Assembly (NCBI GenBank): GCA_950295325.1
Contig: OX485805.1
Span: 126,501-186,500 of the forward strand
Source of the DNA: Polytrichum commune
Lineage: Eukaryota > Streptophyta > Polytrichopsida > Polytrichales > Polytrichaceae
Direction of reading: 5' to 3'
DNA: 60,000 bases
The stretch's first letter is position 1. Each line of letters opens with the position of its first letter. The position numbers and the translations under genes are program-made. The notes under the pieces are model-generated. The model ran no database searches. It was not told the origin of the DNA and worked only from the letters and a program-made list of their open reading frames with translations. Below, one piece after another: positions 43,541 through 54,481 of the stretch.

Positions 43541-44836
43541 ATCTTGCATCACAAGTTTCCTTCGCCGGCACACATTAGCCACAAGGTTTGGATGGTTCTC
43601 ATTGCTTGGAACTCTTCCCGTCTACTTAGCGCATCCGGCACTACATTTCCACGGTCCGGTTTGTGGACCAAATCCACCTTCATAAGCGCCAAGCTATCAT
43701 GCCAACGCAATGACTTGGCGCTCACTTGCGCTTGTATGTCAAAATACTTTTAGGACACATTGTCCTTGTAGACCTTTACTTTGTGCGACCCCAACTAGTG
43801 TCGCCACATCTTCAAGCAATGCACTACCGCAAAGAAGTTATTTGTCATGAGTTGGTTGTCTTCTTTGACAACCATCGAGCTACATGCTCGCATATGCAAT
43901 GGCCATCTATCTTACATCAACAATCCGCCATTGGCAACGTCATTCACCCCCGTATGCACCTCAAAAGGTTTGTCAAGCTCCGCGACCTTGAGCACGGGCG
44001 GCGAAGAGAACTTGGTCTTAAGCTCCCCAAAGACTCGTGACAAATATCATCCCACTCTTGGGATAGCCATTTCTTCCACAAGTCGAACCATCGAGCTTCA
44101 TGCTCTCATATGCAATGGCCATCCATCTTGCATTAACATCCGCCAATGGTAAAGTCACTCGCCCCCCGTATGCACCTCAAAAGGTTTTTTCAAGCTCCGC
44201 GAACTTGAACACGGGTGGTAAAGAGGAACTTGGTCTTAAGCTCCTCAAAGACTTGGTGGCAAGGCTCATCCCATTCTTGGGATAGCCATTTCTTGCACAA
44301 GTTGGACAAGCTTCTACAACCATGGAGCTTAATACTCCTATAAGCAATGGTTATCCATCTTGGATCAACATCCGCCAATGGTAAAGTCCTTCGCCTTCAT
44401 GTGCACCTCAACATGCTCATGAAAACCCGGAAACTTAACCACATCTTGTGAAGAGAACTTACTCTTGAGCTCCCCAAAGGCTTGGTGATAAGGCTCATCC
44501 CACTCTTGGGATAGCCATTTTTTCCAACATGTTGACTAAGGTTCTAGCAACCTTAGAAAAACCATGAATGAAATGGTGGTAGTAGTTGTCTAAGCCAACA
44601 AATGACCTAAGTTTTTTTCTTGAATCAAGGGCCAATTCTCTTCTTGGATTGCCTTGACATTCTTCATGTTCGTCCACCAACTTCCTTTGTCACCACATAC
44701 CTCAAGAACTCAATCTCTCGTTGAGCAAAGTTATTTTTCACTGCTTGGCGGTAACTTTTTGGGCAACACATTGGTGAATACATCCTTGTATCTCACCAAC
44801 ATCCCACCAATGTGGTTTGGAGGAGGCCCATCTTTC
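43541..44836 (-). pseudogene. RT-connection/RNase H remnant, three units (G)
   Basis: Landmarks GGGATAG near 44060, 44279 and 44508. LRSFVGLDNYYHHFIHGFSK at 44495-44680. RT core missing as in others (upstream YKDVFTNVLPK.. joined to NNFAQREIEFLRYVV). Confidence 0.72.
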
Positions 44837-45330
44837 CTAACCTCCCCATTCATTCCTTGGAGTTGCTCCAATCGAACCAGGACCATTATGTTTTCTATTT
44901 TTCATTTGGTCCATTAAGACCAAATTCAACTTGGGTCCTCCTACCATAGGAGTCCTTGTCAATTTGAACTTCAATTCTTTGCCATTATGACACATCATAA
45001 TGCACCGCAAGCTCACCGGCTTGCACCTCACATCTATCATGTGAGTTTCAAAGAAGGCGGCCTTCACAATGACATGCATTTCATCTATTTCACATGGTGT
45101 GAAATTTTGACAAAAATCCAATGTCCCACATTGAAAGGTTACATGCATCGCGGCCTCCTTTGTCTCATGCGGTTCGTCCTTTCCAAACCGCACCTTGGTG
45201 GGCTTGCCCGCTCTATCAATCGGCAAGCCCCAACTTCCTTGTGAGTTTTGGGCTCAAGAAGGAGTTGTAGCCTCTTTGTCAACACATGAGACATTTCTCC
45301 CATTCATTGAGCCTCAAGGTACAAAAGATT
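44837..45330 (-). pseudogene. Retropepsin-like remnant (G)
   Basis: Open piece 44837-45226 with HVTFQCGTLDFCQNFTPCEI and GGPKLNLVLMDQM. Active-site word VDKEAT near 45255-45275. Confidence 0.65.
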
Positions 45331-45742
45331 TGGCCTTGGCTTAAGGCTTCTAGCCTTGCCCACAATGCCATCGTCTTACATTCGGTCCTCGGCAACTTGG
45401 CTTGGCTTGGTCCGCAAAGCCAACTTTAAACATTTTGTCCGCGGGACAAATTGGTTTAGGGCCACAAAACCAATTTCTAATAGTTTGTCCGCAAAACAAA
45501 CATGTTTTGCCTTGGTAGCACAAAGCCACCTTCCCACACTCCGTCCGCGGCACAAACATGAATTGCCTTGGTAGGACAAACCCACCTCCCAACATTCCGT
45601 CCGCGGCACAAGTATGATTTGCTTTGGAAGCATAAAGCCACCTTTCAACATTCCGTCAGCGGCTCCAACATGTTTTGCCTAAGTAAAATGGACCAAACAA
45701 TTTGCACTCATTTCTTTGGGACCTACTTTGGCTAAAGCCACT
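45331..45742 (-). pseudogene. Truncated gag-region remnant (G)
   Basis: Six 56-bp type units at about 45350-45680, then AAGCCACT and directly the 5' LTR. Confidence 0.6.
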
Positions 45743-46717
45743 TGTCGCAACCCTTGCTAGCCCCCCCTTGACCATCTTGCCAATTTTCAATTCTAGCAAA
45801 GGTTACGAGCGCTAACCATTCGCATTCCGCCATGCTAATGGTTAGCTCCTCCTACCCCGGACCTTATAGTTCATAGGAGGGAACCAACCCTCCTACTTTG
45901 CTTTCGGGACTCACCCCTTAATCGCTAACCCATTTCTTTGATGTGGACTTCCATCCATGGAAGTCCAATCCCATGTTGATCATCGTGTTGCCGGAGCAAC
46001 ACTACAACAACCCGAACCATACTAGGCAACTATGGTCTCACAATGGGCCAATGCCCATGGAGGCCGTGCCGTTCGGCCTCGGGTGGGTGAGGCCACACCA
46101 CCTCACCCATATAAGCCTCTAGGACTCTAGGCGGGGCCCCTACCCCACCGTCAACCAACCTCTTGTCTCCCTACCAAGAGTTGGGGCCAAGTGGACATTT
46201 TCCTTTAGCTGCTGGGCCTAGAACCCCCCAGCAGCTTCAGACCATCATAACTTCCTTGTATGATGTCTGATCAGAACAACCAACCACTCCATCCTCATCT
46301 ACGCTTCACGTAGATGCCGATGGACTCCTCGCTTGCCCCATTCGGGCAAGTGGTGAGGAAGTTATGCCTGTTTGAACCTTGGCAGTCCCGGGAATCACTC
46401 CCAGGCACTGCTGTACCAGGGCGCTGTCCCGGGACAGCGCCCCACTCAAATGGCCATAACTCCTAGCTCACACCTCCGATTGAGGTGTTCTTGAGCATTC
46501 TAGAATCACGACGCCATGAGCTACGCATAGCTCTTGGCTTCACCCTCATGCCTCCTAGTCTCCGTGGGTGGGAGGCGTTCCCAACGCCCGGGGCCCTCAC
46601 CCACACTAGGATCACTTGGGCCCTCTCACCAATGGCTCCACAAGTCCCGGGTGTCACTCCGGGGTCCCCCTTGTGCCCATGGTGTTTCGGGCACTCCTCA
46701 TGGAGAGGTGCGCGACA
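45743..46717 (-). repeat. 5' LTR of element G
   Basis: 975 bp. No primer site next to it. Confidence 0.93.
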
Positions 46718-46722
46718 GAACG

Positions 46723-47729
46723 GGCCAATCGCACCATCGTGGAGATGGCGCGGTCCATGATTCATGCCCAACGCCTCGGCCACGAATTTTGGGCGGAGGC
46801 GGTGTGCAATGCGGTGTACGTGCGCAACCGGTGTCCCACCAAGGCCGTGGAAGGTAAGACGCCCGAGGAAGCGTGGAGCGGGAGGATGCCGCACGTGTCC
46901 CACATGCGCGTGTTCGGTTGCGTGGCTTATGCGAAGGTGCCGGATCAACGGCGGACGAAGTTGGACGCGAAGGGCGTCAAGTGTTTGTTCCTCGGATATT
47001 GCGAAGGCACGAAGGCGTACCGGCTCATTTGCTTGGAGACGAAGAAAATCATCAAGAGTCCGAACGTGGTGTTTTCGAGGACAAAACGCATTTGGAGGAT
47101 TGTCCAAGTGGGAGCATCGACGAAACACCGGCGGTCAAGGTGGACATATCCGCCAAATCGGACGTGGACGAGTCGGAGGCCAACGGCGACGATCCTTTGG
47201 AGGACCTCGACATCGAGGAGGAGGAGGAGGAGGATGCGGAGGCCAACATTCCGGCCACGAAATCCACTCGTAGCGTGGAGGCATCGAAACTTGACAATGG
47301 TAAGAAACCCGCAACCAAAGCACCTCCACCACCGCAACATAGCAATGAAACCATGGGCCATTCTAGGTATCCGGATAGGGCTCGCAAACCGCTCGGGGAA
47401 TGGTGGAAGAACCACATTCCGCCGCCCCAAGACAAAGAGCATGCAAACATGGCAACCATCGGGGAACCTAGAAATGTGAGAGAGGCCATTCAATCGAGTG
47501 ATGCGAGCGAGTGGGAGTTGGCTATGCAAGAGGAGTTCGAATCTCTCATTGCCAATGGCACGTGGGAGTTAACTCCGTTGCCGAAGGGCCGCAAGGCCGT
47601 GAAATGCAAATGGGTGTTTAAAACGAAAAAAGATGCGAGAGGCGTGGTGGTTCGTTTCAAAGCAAGGTTAGTAGCAAAGGGGTGCTCGCAAGTGAAAGGC
47701 GTAGACTTTAGCGAAACCTTTGCACCGGT
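46723..47729 (+). pseudogene. Copia integrase C-terminus and RT start (F, part 2)
   Basis: Reads RANRTIVEMARSMIHAQRLG, FWAEAVCNAVYVRNR, then GYCEGTKAYRLIC and SPNVVF. At 47072-47075 a run of four T is one short of the frame needed for VVFFEDKTHLED, so a one-base deletion shifts the frame. Then an acidic linker (DLDIEEEEEEDAEANI) and the start of reverse transcriptase: WELAMQEEFESLIANGTWEL, KWVFKTKK, KARLVAKGCSQVKGVDFSET, cut at FAPVV by element H. The polymerase core lies beyond the window. Confidence 0.88.
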
Positions 47730-48701
47730 TGTCGCGCACCTCTCCATGAGGAGTGGCCGAAACACCATGGGCACAAGGGGGACCCCGGAGTGACACCCGG
47801 GACTTGTGGCGCCGTTGGTGAGAGGGCCCAAGTGATCCTAGTGTGGGTGAGGGCCCCGGGCGTTGGGAACGCCTCCCACCCACGGAGACTAGGAGGCATG
47901 AGGGTAAGGCCATGAGCTATGCGTAGCTCATGGCGTGGTGATTCTAGAATGCTCAAGAACACCTCAATCGGAGGTGTGAGCTAGGAGTTATGGCCATTTG
48001 AGTGGGGCGCTGTCCCGGGACAGCGCCCTGGTACAGCAGTGCCTGGGAGTGATTCCCGGGACTGCCAAGGTTCAAACAGGCATAACTTCCTCACCACTTG
48101 CCCGAATGGGGCAAGTGAGGAGTCCATCGGCATCTACATGAAGCGTAGATGAAGATGGATTGGTCAAGTGTTAGCATCAGATATCATACAAGGAAGTTAT
48201 GATGGTCTGAATCTGTGGGGGCTTCTAGGCCCAGCGGCTAAGGGAAAATGTCCACTTGGCCCCAACTCTTGGTAGAGAGACAAGAGGTTGGTTGACGGTG
48301 GGGTAGGGGCCCCGCGTAGAGTCCTAGAGGCTTATATGGGTGAGGTGGTGTGGCCTCACCCACCCGAGGCCGAACGGCACGGCCTCCATGGGCATTGGCC
48401 CATTGTGAGGCCATAGTTGCCTAGTATGGTTCGGGTTGTTGTAGTGTTGCTCCGGCAACGCGATGATCAACATAGGATTGGACTTCCATGGATGGAAGTC
48501 CACATCCAAGAAATGAGTTACCGATTAAGGGGTGAGTCCCGAAAGCAAAGTAGGAGGGTTGGTTCCCTCCTATGAACTATAAGGTCCGGGGTAGGAGGAG
48601 CTAACCATTAGCATGGCGGAATGCGAATGGTTAGCGCTCGTAACCTTTGCTAGAATTGAAAATTGGCAAGATTGTCAAGGGGGCTAGCAAGGGTTGCGAC
48701 A
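47730..48701 (+). repeat. 5' LTR of element H
   Basis: 972 bp. Hairpin at 48133 disturbed by CATCTACATG. Confidence 0.94.
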
Positions 48702-48703
48702 CT

Positions 48704-48715
48704 TGGTATCAGAGC
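48704..48715 (+). promoter_or_regulatory. Primer-binding site (H)
   Basis: TGGTATCAGAGC, two bases after the LTR. Confidence 0.92.
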
Positions 48716-49730
48716 AGGGTTCCAATATTTGAGCTAGCACTTTGAGGTAGACATGGCTATCAAAAATGCGGGTTATGATGGTGAGCCCGGGGTTTCCGAA
48801 AGGTTGTGAGGCTCAAATTGGAACAAGGATCATGTGCAAGTGGAATTTGACCATACCATTGGTTCCAATGACAATGGTGGGCATGAGGGTGGATTTGGTT
48901 AGGAAAATGGAGGAGTGCTTTGAAAAGGGCTCCCGCAAACCTCAAAAAATATTTGGGGCCTAGAATACCGTAAGCACCCAAAACCTTGGAGGGCATTAAT
49001 GTTGGATTGAAATTCCAATTCGAAATGCTTAGAAGGTATTGATGTTGGAATGAATTTGGTGCTAATGAGGCACCCGGGGCCTCTTAAGGCCTATGTGCGC
49101 TATTCAAACGTACAAATGAAGGATACACCTAAAACGGACGAGCTTTCTAAGAAATGCATCCTTTTAGGTGGGATTTTAAAAGCGGGTGGTGGATGCCTTG
49201 TTTAAGTCCCCAAGGCTTCTTGAGGACATGGTGGGGACCATCAAGTTTGCAAGAGCATTGAAGCCGATGGTCCCAAAGAGAAGTTCGGCGGCGCATCACC
49301 ACAAGTGACTTTAGCCAAAGTAGGTCCCAAAGAAATGAGTGCAAATTGTTTGGTCCATTTTACTTAGGCAAAACATATTGGTGCCGCGGACGGAATGTTG
49401 AAAGGTGGCTTTATGCTTCCAAAGCAAATCATACTTGTGCCGCGGACGGAATGTTGGGAGGTGGGTTTGTCCTACCAAGGCAATTCATGTTCGTGCCGCG
49501 GACGGAGTGTGGGAAGGTGGCTTTGTGCTACCAAGGCAAAACATGTTTGTTTTGCGGACAAATTATTAGAAATTTGTTTTGTGGCACCAAACCAATTTGT
49601 CCCGCGGACGAAATGTTTAAAGTTGGCTTTGCGGACCAAGCCAAGCCAAGTTGCCGAGGACCGAATGTTGGACGATGGCTTTGTGGCCAAGGCTAGTAGC
49701 CTTAAGCCAAGGCCAAGTATTTTGTACCTT
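48716..49730 (+). pseudogene. Leader and gag-region remnant (H)
   Basis: Six 56-bp type units at about 49372-49700; this copy has the longest open reading through them (49395-49835), giving a cysteine-rich series such as KVALCYQGKTCLFCGQIIRN. Confidence 0.55.
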
Positions 49731-50211
49731 GAGGCTCAAATGAATGGGAGACTTGTCTCATGGGTTGACAAAGAGTTAAGGCATTCTTTCATGACCCCAA
49801 AGCTCACAAGGGAGTTGGGTTTTGCCGATTGGTAGAGTGGTGAAGCCCACCAAGGTGCGGTTTGGAAAGGGCAAACCGCATGAGACAAAGGAGGCCGCGA
49901 TGCATGTAACATTTCAATGTGGGACATTGGAATTTTGTCAAAATTTCACGCCATGTGAAATAGATGAAATGCATGTCATTGTGAAGGCCGCCTTCTTTGA
50001 AACTCACCTGATAGTTGTGAGGTGCAAGCCGGTGTGCTTGCCGTGCATTATGATGTGTCATAATGGCAAAGAATTGAGGTTCAAATTGACAAGGACTCCT
50101 ATGGTAGGAGGACCCAAGTTGGATTTGGTCTTAATGGACCAAATGAAAAATGGTAAACATAATGGTCGTGGTTCCATTGGAGCAACTCCAAGGAACTCAT
50201 GGGGAGGCTAG
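49731..50211 (+). pseudogene. Retropepsin-like remnant (H)
   Basis: VSWVDKELRHSFMTPKLTRE near 49757-49815 (no D-T/S-G), then open piece 49822-50211 with HVTFQCGTLEFCQNFTPCEI. Confidence 0.65.
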
Positions 50212-51440
50212 GAAAGATGGGCCTCCCCCAAACCATACTTGTGGGATGTTGGTGAGATACAAGGATGTATTCACCAATGTGTTGCTCAAAATGTTACCGC
50301 CAAGGAGTGAATTGCAACTTTGCTCAAGAAGAAATTGAGTTCTTGAGGCATGTGGTGACAAAGGAAGTTGGTGGACAAACATGAAGAATGTCAAGGCAAT
50401 CCAAGAGGAGAATTGGCCCTTGACTCAAGAAAAGGGCTTAGTTCATTTGTTGGCCTAGCCAACTACTACCACCACTTCATTCGAGGTTTTTCTAAGGTTG
50501 CTAGGACCTTAGACAACTTGTTGAAAAAAATGGCTATCCCACGAGTGGGATGAGCCTTGTCACCAAGCTTTTGGAGAGCTCAAGAGCAAGTTCTCTTCAC
50601 AAGATGTGGTTAAGTTTCCGGGTTTTCATAAGCATTTTGAGGTGCACATGGAGACGAAGGACTTTATCATTGGCGGATGTTGATCCAAGATGGATGACCA
50701 TTGCTTATGAGAGCATTAAGCTCCATGGTTGTCAAACCTTGTCCGGCTTGTGCAAGAAATGGCTATCCCAAGAGTGGGATGAGCCGTGCCACCAAGCCAG
50801 TGAGGAGCTTAAGACGAAGTTCTCTTCGCCGCCCGTGCTCAAGTTCGCGGAGTTTGACATACCTTTTGAGGTGCATACGGGGGCGAGGGACTTTATTTGG
50901 CGGATGTTGATGTAAAAAATAAAGATGGCCATTGCATATGGGAGCATGAAGCTCGATGGTTGTCCGACCTTGTCCGACTTGTGAAAGAAATGGCTATCCC
51001 AAGAGTGGGACTAGCCTTGTCAACAAGTCTTTGGGGAGCTTAAGAGCAAGTTCTCTTCACCGCCCGTGCTCAAGTTTGTGGAGTTTGACAAACCTTTTGA
51101 GGTGCATACGGGGGCGAGTAACTTTCCCAATGATGGATTGTTAATGTAAGATGGATGGCCTTTGCATATGGGGGCTTGAGGCTCGATGGTTGTCGAAGAA
51201 GACAACCAACTCATGACAAAGAACTTCTTTGCCGTAGTGCATTGCTTGAAGATGTGGCGACATTATTTGGGGTCGCACAAAGCAAAGGTCTACATGGACA
51301 ATGTGTCCTAAAAGTATTTTAACATATACAAGCGCAAGTGAGCGCCAAGTCATTGCGGTGGCATGATAGTTTGGCGCTTACGAAGGTGGATTTGGTCCAC
51401 AAACCGGACCAAGGAAATGTGGTGCCGGATGTGCTAAGTA
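50212..51440 (+). pseudogene. RT-connection/RNase H remnant, three units (H)
   Basis: GGCTATCCC at 50532, 50761 and 50992. SFVGLANYYHHFIRGFSKVA is readable at 50430-50510. RT core absent. Confidence 0.75.
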
Positions 51441-52014
51441 GACGGGAAGAGTTCCAAGCAATGAGAACCATCCAACCCTTGTGGCTAATGTGTGCCGGCG
51501 AAGGAAACTTGTGATGCAAGATACGGGAGGGGTAAATTAACTACCCCAAAGCACAAAAGCTTTTAGGTGAGCTTCGGAAGAGCAAGGTGCTCAAAGAGGT
51601 TAAGTTGGTGAACGGATTGTTCAAGTGTAAGCAAAGTCGGGTGTATGTGCCTCAAGGCAAGTTGAGGCTATCGGTTTTGAAGGAAGAATGTGATAGTCCT
51701 ATTGCCGGCCATAGAGGAGAAAGAAAAAACCGCCATAGAATGGTGTCTTGGAGGTACCATTGGCGGTGCATAAAGGAGGATATAACCCACTTTGTGAAGG
51801 CGTGAATAAAGTGCCAAGTGAACCGAGCTTCTTACCAAAAGCAAGGCGGTTTCTTGCAACCGTTGCCTATCCCGTCGGCGCCATGGCATAGTATGTGCAT
51901 GGACTTGATCACAAGTTTGCCGGAGTCACATGAGTATGATGCCATCTTGTTGATGGTAGAGCGGTTGGCCAAGTTGGCACACATGGTGCCGATTGTGGGA
52001 ACCGCCACCGCGTT
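51441..52014 (+). pseudogene. Integrase N-terminal and early core remnant (H, part 1)
   Basis: 51587-51805 H2C2 region, 51818-52014 core start with MDLITSLPESHEYDAILL, cut in GTATA by element I. Confidence 0.8.
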
Positions 52015-52987
52015 TGTCGCGCACCTCTCCATGAGGAGTGGCCGAAACACCATGGGCACAAGGGGGACCCCGGAGTGACACCCGGGACTTGTGGCGCCGT
52101 TGGTGAGAGGGCCCAAGTGATCCTAGTGTGGATGAGGTCCCCGGGCGTTGGGAACGCCTCCCATCCACGAAGACTAGGAGGCACAAGGGTAAGGCCATGA
52201 GCTATGCGTAGCTCATGGCGTAGTGATTCTAGAATGCTCAAGAACACCTCAATCGGAGGTGTGAGCTAGGAGTTATGGCCATTTGAGTGGGGCGCTGTCC
52301 CGGGACAGCGCCCTGCTACAGCAGTGCCTGGGAGTGATTCCCGGGACTGCCAAGGTTCAAACAGGCATAACTTCCTCACCACTTGCCCGAATGGGGCAAG
52401 TGAGGAGTCCATCGGCATCTACGTGAAGCGTAGATGAAGATGGAGTGGTTGGTTTCTGGAATCAGACATCATAAAAGGAAGTTATGATGGTCTGAAGCCG
52501 CTGGGGGCTTCTAGGCCCAGCGGCTAAGGGAAAATGTCCACTTGGCCCCAACTCTTGGTAGAGAGACAAGAGGTTGGTTGACGGTGGGGTAGGGGCCCCG
52601 CGTAGAGTCCTAGAGGCTTATATGGGTGAGGTGGTGTGGCCTCACCCACCCGAGGCCGAACGGCACGGCCTCCATGGGCTTTGGCCCATTGTGAGGCCAT
52701 AGTTGCCTAGTATGCTTCGGGTTGTTGTAGTGTTGCTCCGGCAACGCGATGATCAACATAGGATTGGACTTCCATGGATGGAAGTCCACATTGGGGAAAT
52801 GGGTTACCGATTAAGGGGTGAGTCCCGAAAGCAAAGTAGGAGGGTTGGTTCCCTCCTATGAACTATTGGTCCGGGGTAAGAGGAGCTATCCATTAGCATG
52901 GCGGAATGCGAAGGGTTAGCGACTCGTAACCTTTGCTAGAATTGAAAATTGGCAAGATTATTAAGGGACCTAGCAAGGGTTGCGACA
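52015..52987 (+). repeat. 5' LTR of element I, mosaic
   Basis: Up to about 52715 it follows C's LTR (GATGAGGTCC, CGTAGTG, TATGCTTCGG); from about 52757 on it follows A's (AACATAGGATTGG, CATTGGGGAAATGG, ATTATTAAGGGACC). Confidence 0.93.
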
Positions 52988-52989
52988 CT

Positions 52990-53001
52990 TGGTATCAGAG
53001 C
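52990..53001 (+). promoter_or_regulatory. Primer-binding site (I)
   Basis: TGGTATCAGAGC, two bases after the LTR. Confidence 0.93.
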
Positions 53002-53995
53002 AGGGTTCCAAGTTTTGAGCTCGCACTTTGAGGGAAACATGGGTATAAAAAATGCGGGTTATGATGGTGAGCCCGGGGTTTCCAAAAGGTTGTGAGGCTC
53101 AAATTGGAACAAGGATCATGTGCAAATGGAGTTTGACCATACCATTGATTTTAATGGTAATGGTGGGCATGAGGGTGGATTCGGTGAGGAAAATGGAGGT
53201 GTCCTTTGAAAGGGCTCCCGCAAACCTCAAATAGTATTTGGGGCCTAGAATACCGAATGCACCCAAAACCTTGGAGGGTATTAATGTTGGATTGAAATTT
53301 CAATTCGAGATGCTTCGAAGGTTCGGATGTTGAAATGAACTTGGTGCTAATGAGGCACCCGGGGCCTCTTAAGGCCTATGTGCGCTATTCAAACGCACAA
53401 ATGAAGGATACACCTAAAACGGACGAGCTTTCTAAGAAATGCATCGTTTTAGGTGGGGTTTTAAAAGCGGGTGGTGGATGCCTTGTTTAAGTCCCCAAGG
53501 CTTCTTGAGGACATGGTGGGGATCATCAAGTTTGCAAGATCATTGAATCCGATGGTCCCGAAGAAAAGTTTGGCGGCGCATCACCACAAGTGGCTTTAGC
53601 CAAAGTTGGTCCCAAAGAAATGAGTGCAAATTGTTTGGTTCATTTTATTTAGGCAAAATATGTTGGTGCCGCTAACGGAATGTTGAAAGGTGGCTTTATG
53701 CTTCCAAGGCAAATCATACTCATGCCGCGGACGGAATGTTGGAAGGTGGGTTTGTCCTACCAAGGCAATTCATGTTCGTGCCGCATACGGAGTGTGGGAA
53801 GGTGGCTTTGTGCTATCAAGGGAAAACATGTTTGTTTTGTGGACAAATTATTGGAAATTGCTTTTGTGGCACTAAACCAATTCGTCCCATGGACGAAATG
53901 TTAAAAGTTGGCTTTGCGGACCGAGCCAAAACATATTGTTGCGGTGGACGGAGAATTAGATGGTGGCTTTGTGGCCAAGGCTAGTAGCCTTAAGC
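53002..53995 (+). pseudogene. Leader and gag-region remnant with 56-bp repeats (I)
   Basis: Six units (about 53651-53980). Short frames only. Nearly identical to A and C. Confidence 0.5.
53651..53980 (+). repeat. 56-bp imperfect repeats in gag region (I)
   Basis: Units start AAGGCAAATCATACT, AAGGCAATTCATGTT, AAGGGAAAACATGTTTG and so on, each with a GGACGGA/ATGTTG core, spaced 50-56 bases. If one base is allowed to be lost per unit, C-x2-C-G-type words appear (TGT TTT .. TGT GGA), so they may be decayed zinc knuckles. Confidence 0.7.
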
Positions 53996-54481
53996 CAAGG
54001 CCAAGTCATGTATACCTTGAGGCTCAAATGAATGGGAGATATGTCTCATGAGTTGTCAAAGAGGCAACGGACTCTTTCATGAGCCGAAAGCTCACAAGGG
54101 GGTTGGGGCTCGCGGACGGGTTGAGCCGGCAAGTCCACCAAAGTACGGTTTGCAAAGGGCGAACCGCATGAAGCAAAGGAGGCGGCGATGCATGTAACCT
54201 TTTGATGTGGGACATTAGATTTTTGTCAAGATTTCACTCTATGTGAAATAAGTGACGTGCATGTCATTGAAAAGGTCACCTTCTTTGAAACTCACATGAG
54301 AGATGTGAGGTGCAAGCCGGTGTGCTTGCGGTGCATTATGATGTGTCATAATGGCAAAGAGATGAAGTTCAAATTGATAAGGACTCCTATGGTAGGAGGA
54401 CCCAAGTTGAATTTGGTCTTAATGGACCAAATGAAAAATGGCCAACATAATGGTCGTCGTTCAATTGGAGCAACTCGATAG
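53996..54481 (+). pseudogene. Retropepsin-like remnant (I)
   Basis: VVKEATDSFMSRKLTRGLGL at 54052-54111 in place of an active-site D-T/S-G word; then FETHMRDVRCKPVCLRC and GGPKLNLVLMDQM to 54481. Confidence 0.68.

Larger units (their letters stand above)
40273..46717 (-). mobile_element. Element G: Gypsy chromovirus in Copia F
   Basis: Minus strand, 6.4 kb. Flanks AAACG (40268-40272) and GAACG (46718-46722) form a TSD with one difference. Own parts: 3' LTR 40273-41245, interior 41246-45742, 5' LTR 45743-46717. The interior is 4497 bp, about 620 shorter than C and I: the primer site and leader are gone, and the LTR joins the internal sequence AAGCCACT directly. It could not start reverse transcription. 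Confidence 0.9.

Noticed and set aside
46463-47128. Minus-strand frame of 221 codons spanning LTR and Copia
   Set aside because: Crosses an insertion junction between element G and Copia; cannot predate the insertion and has no domain.
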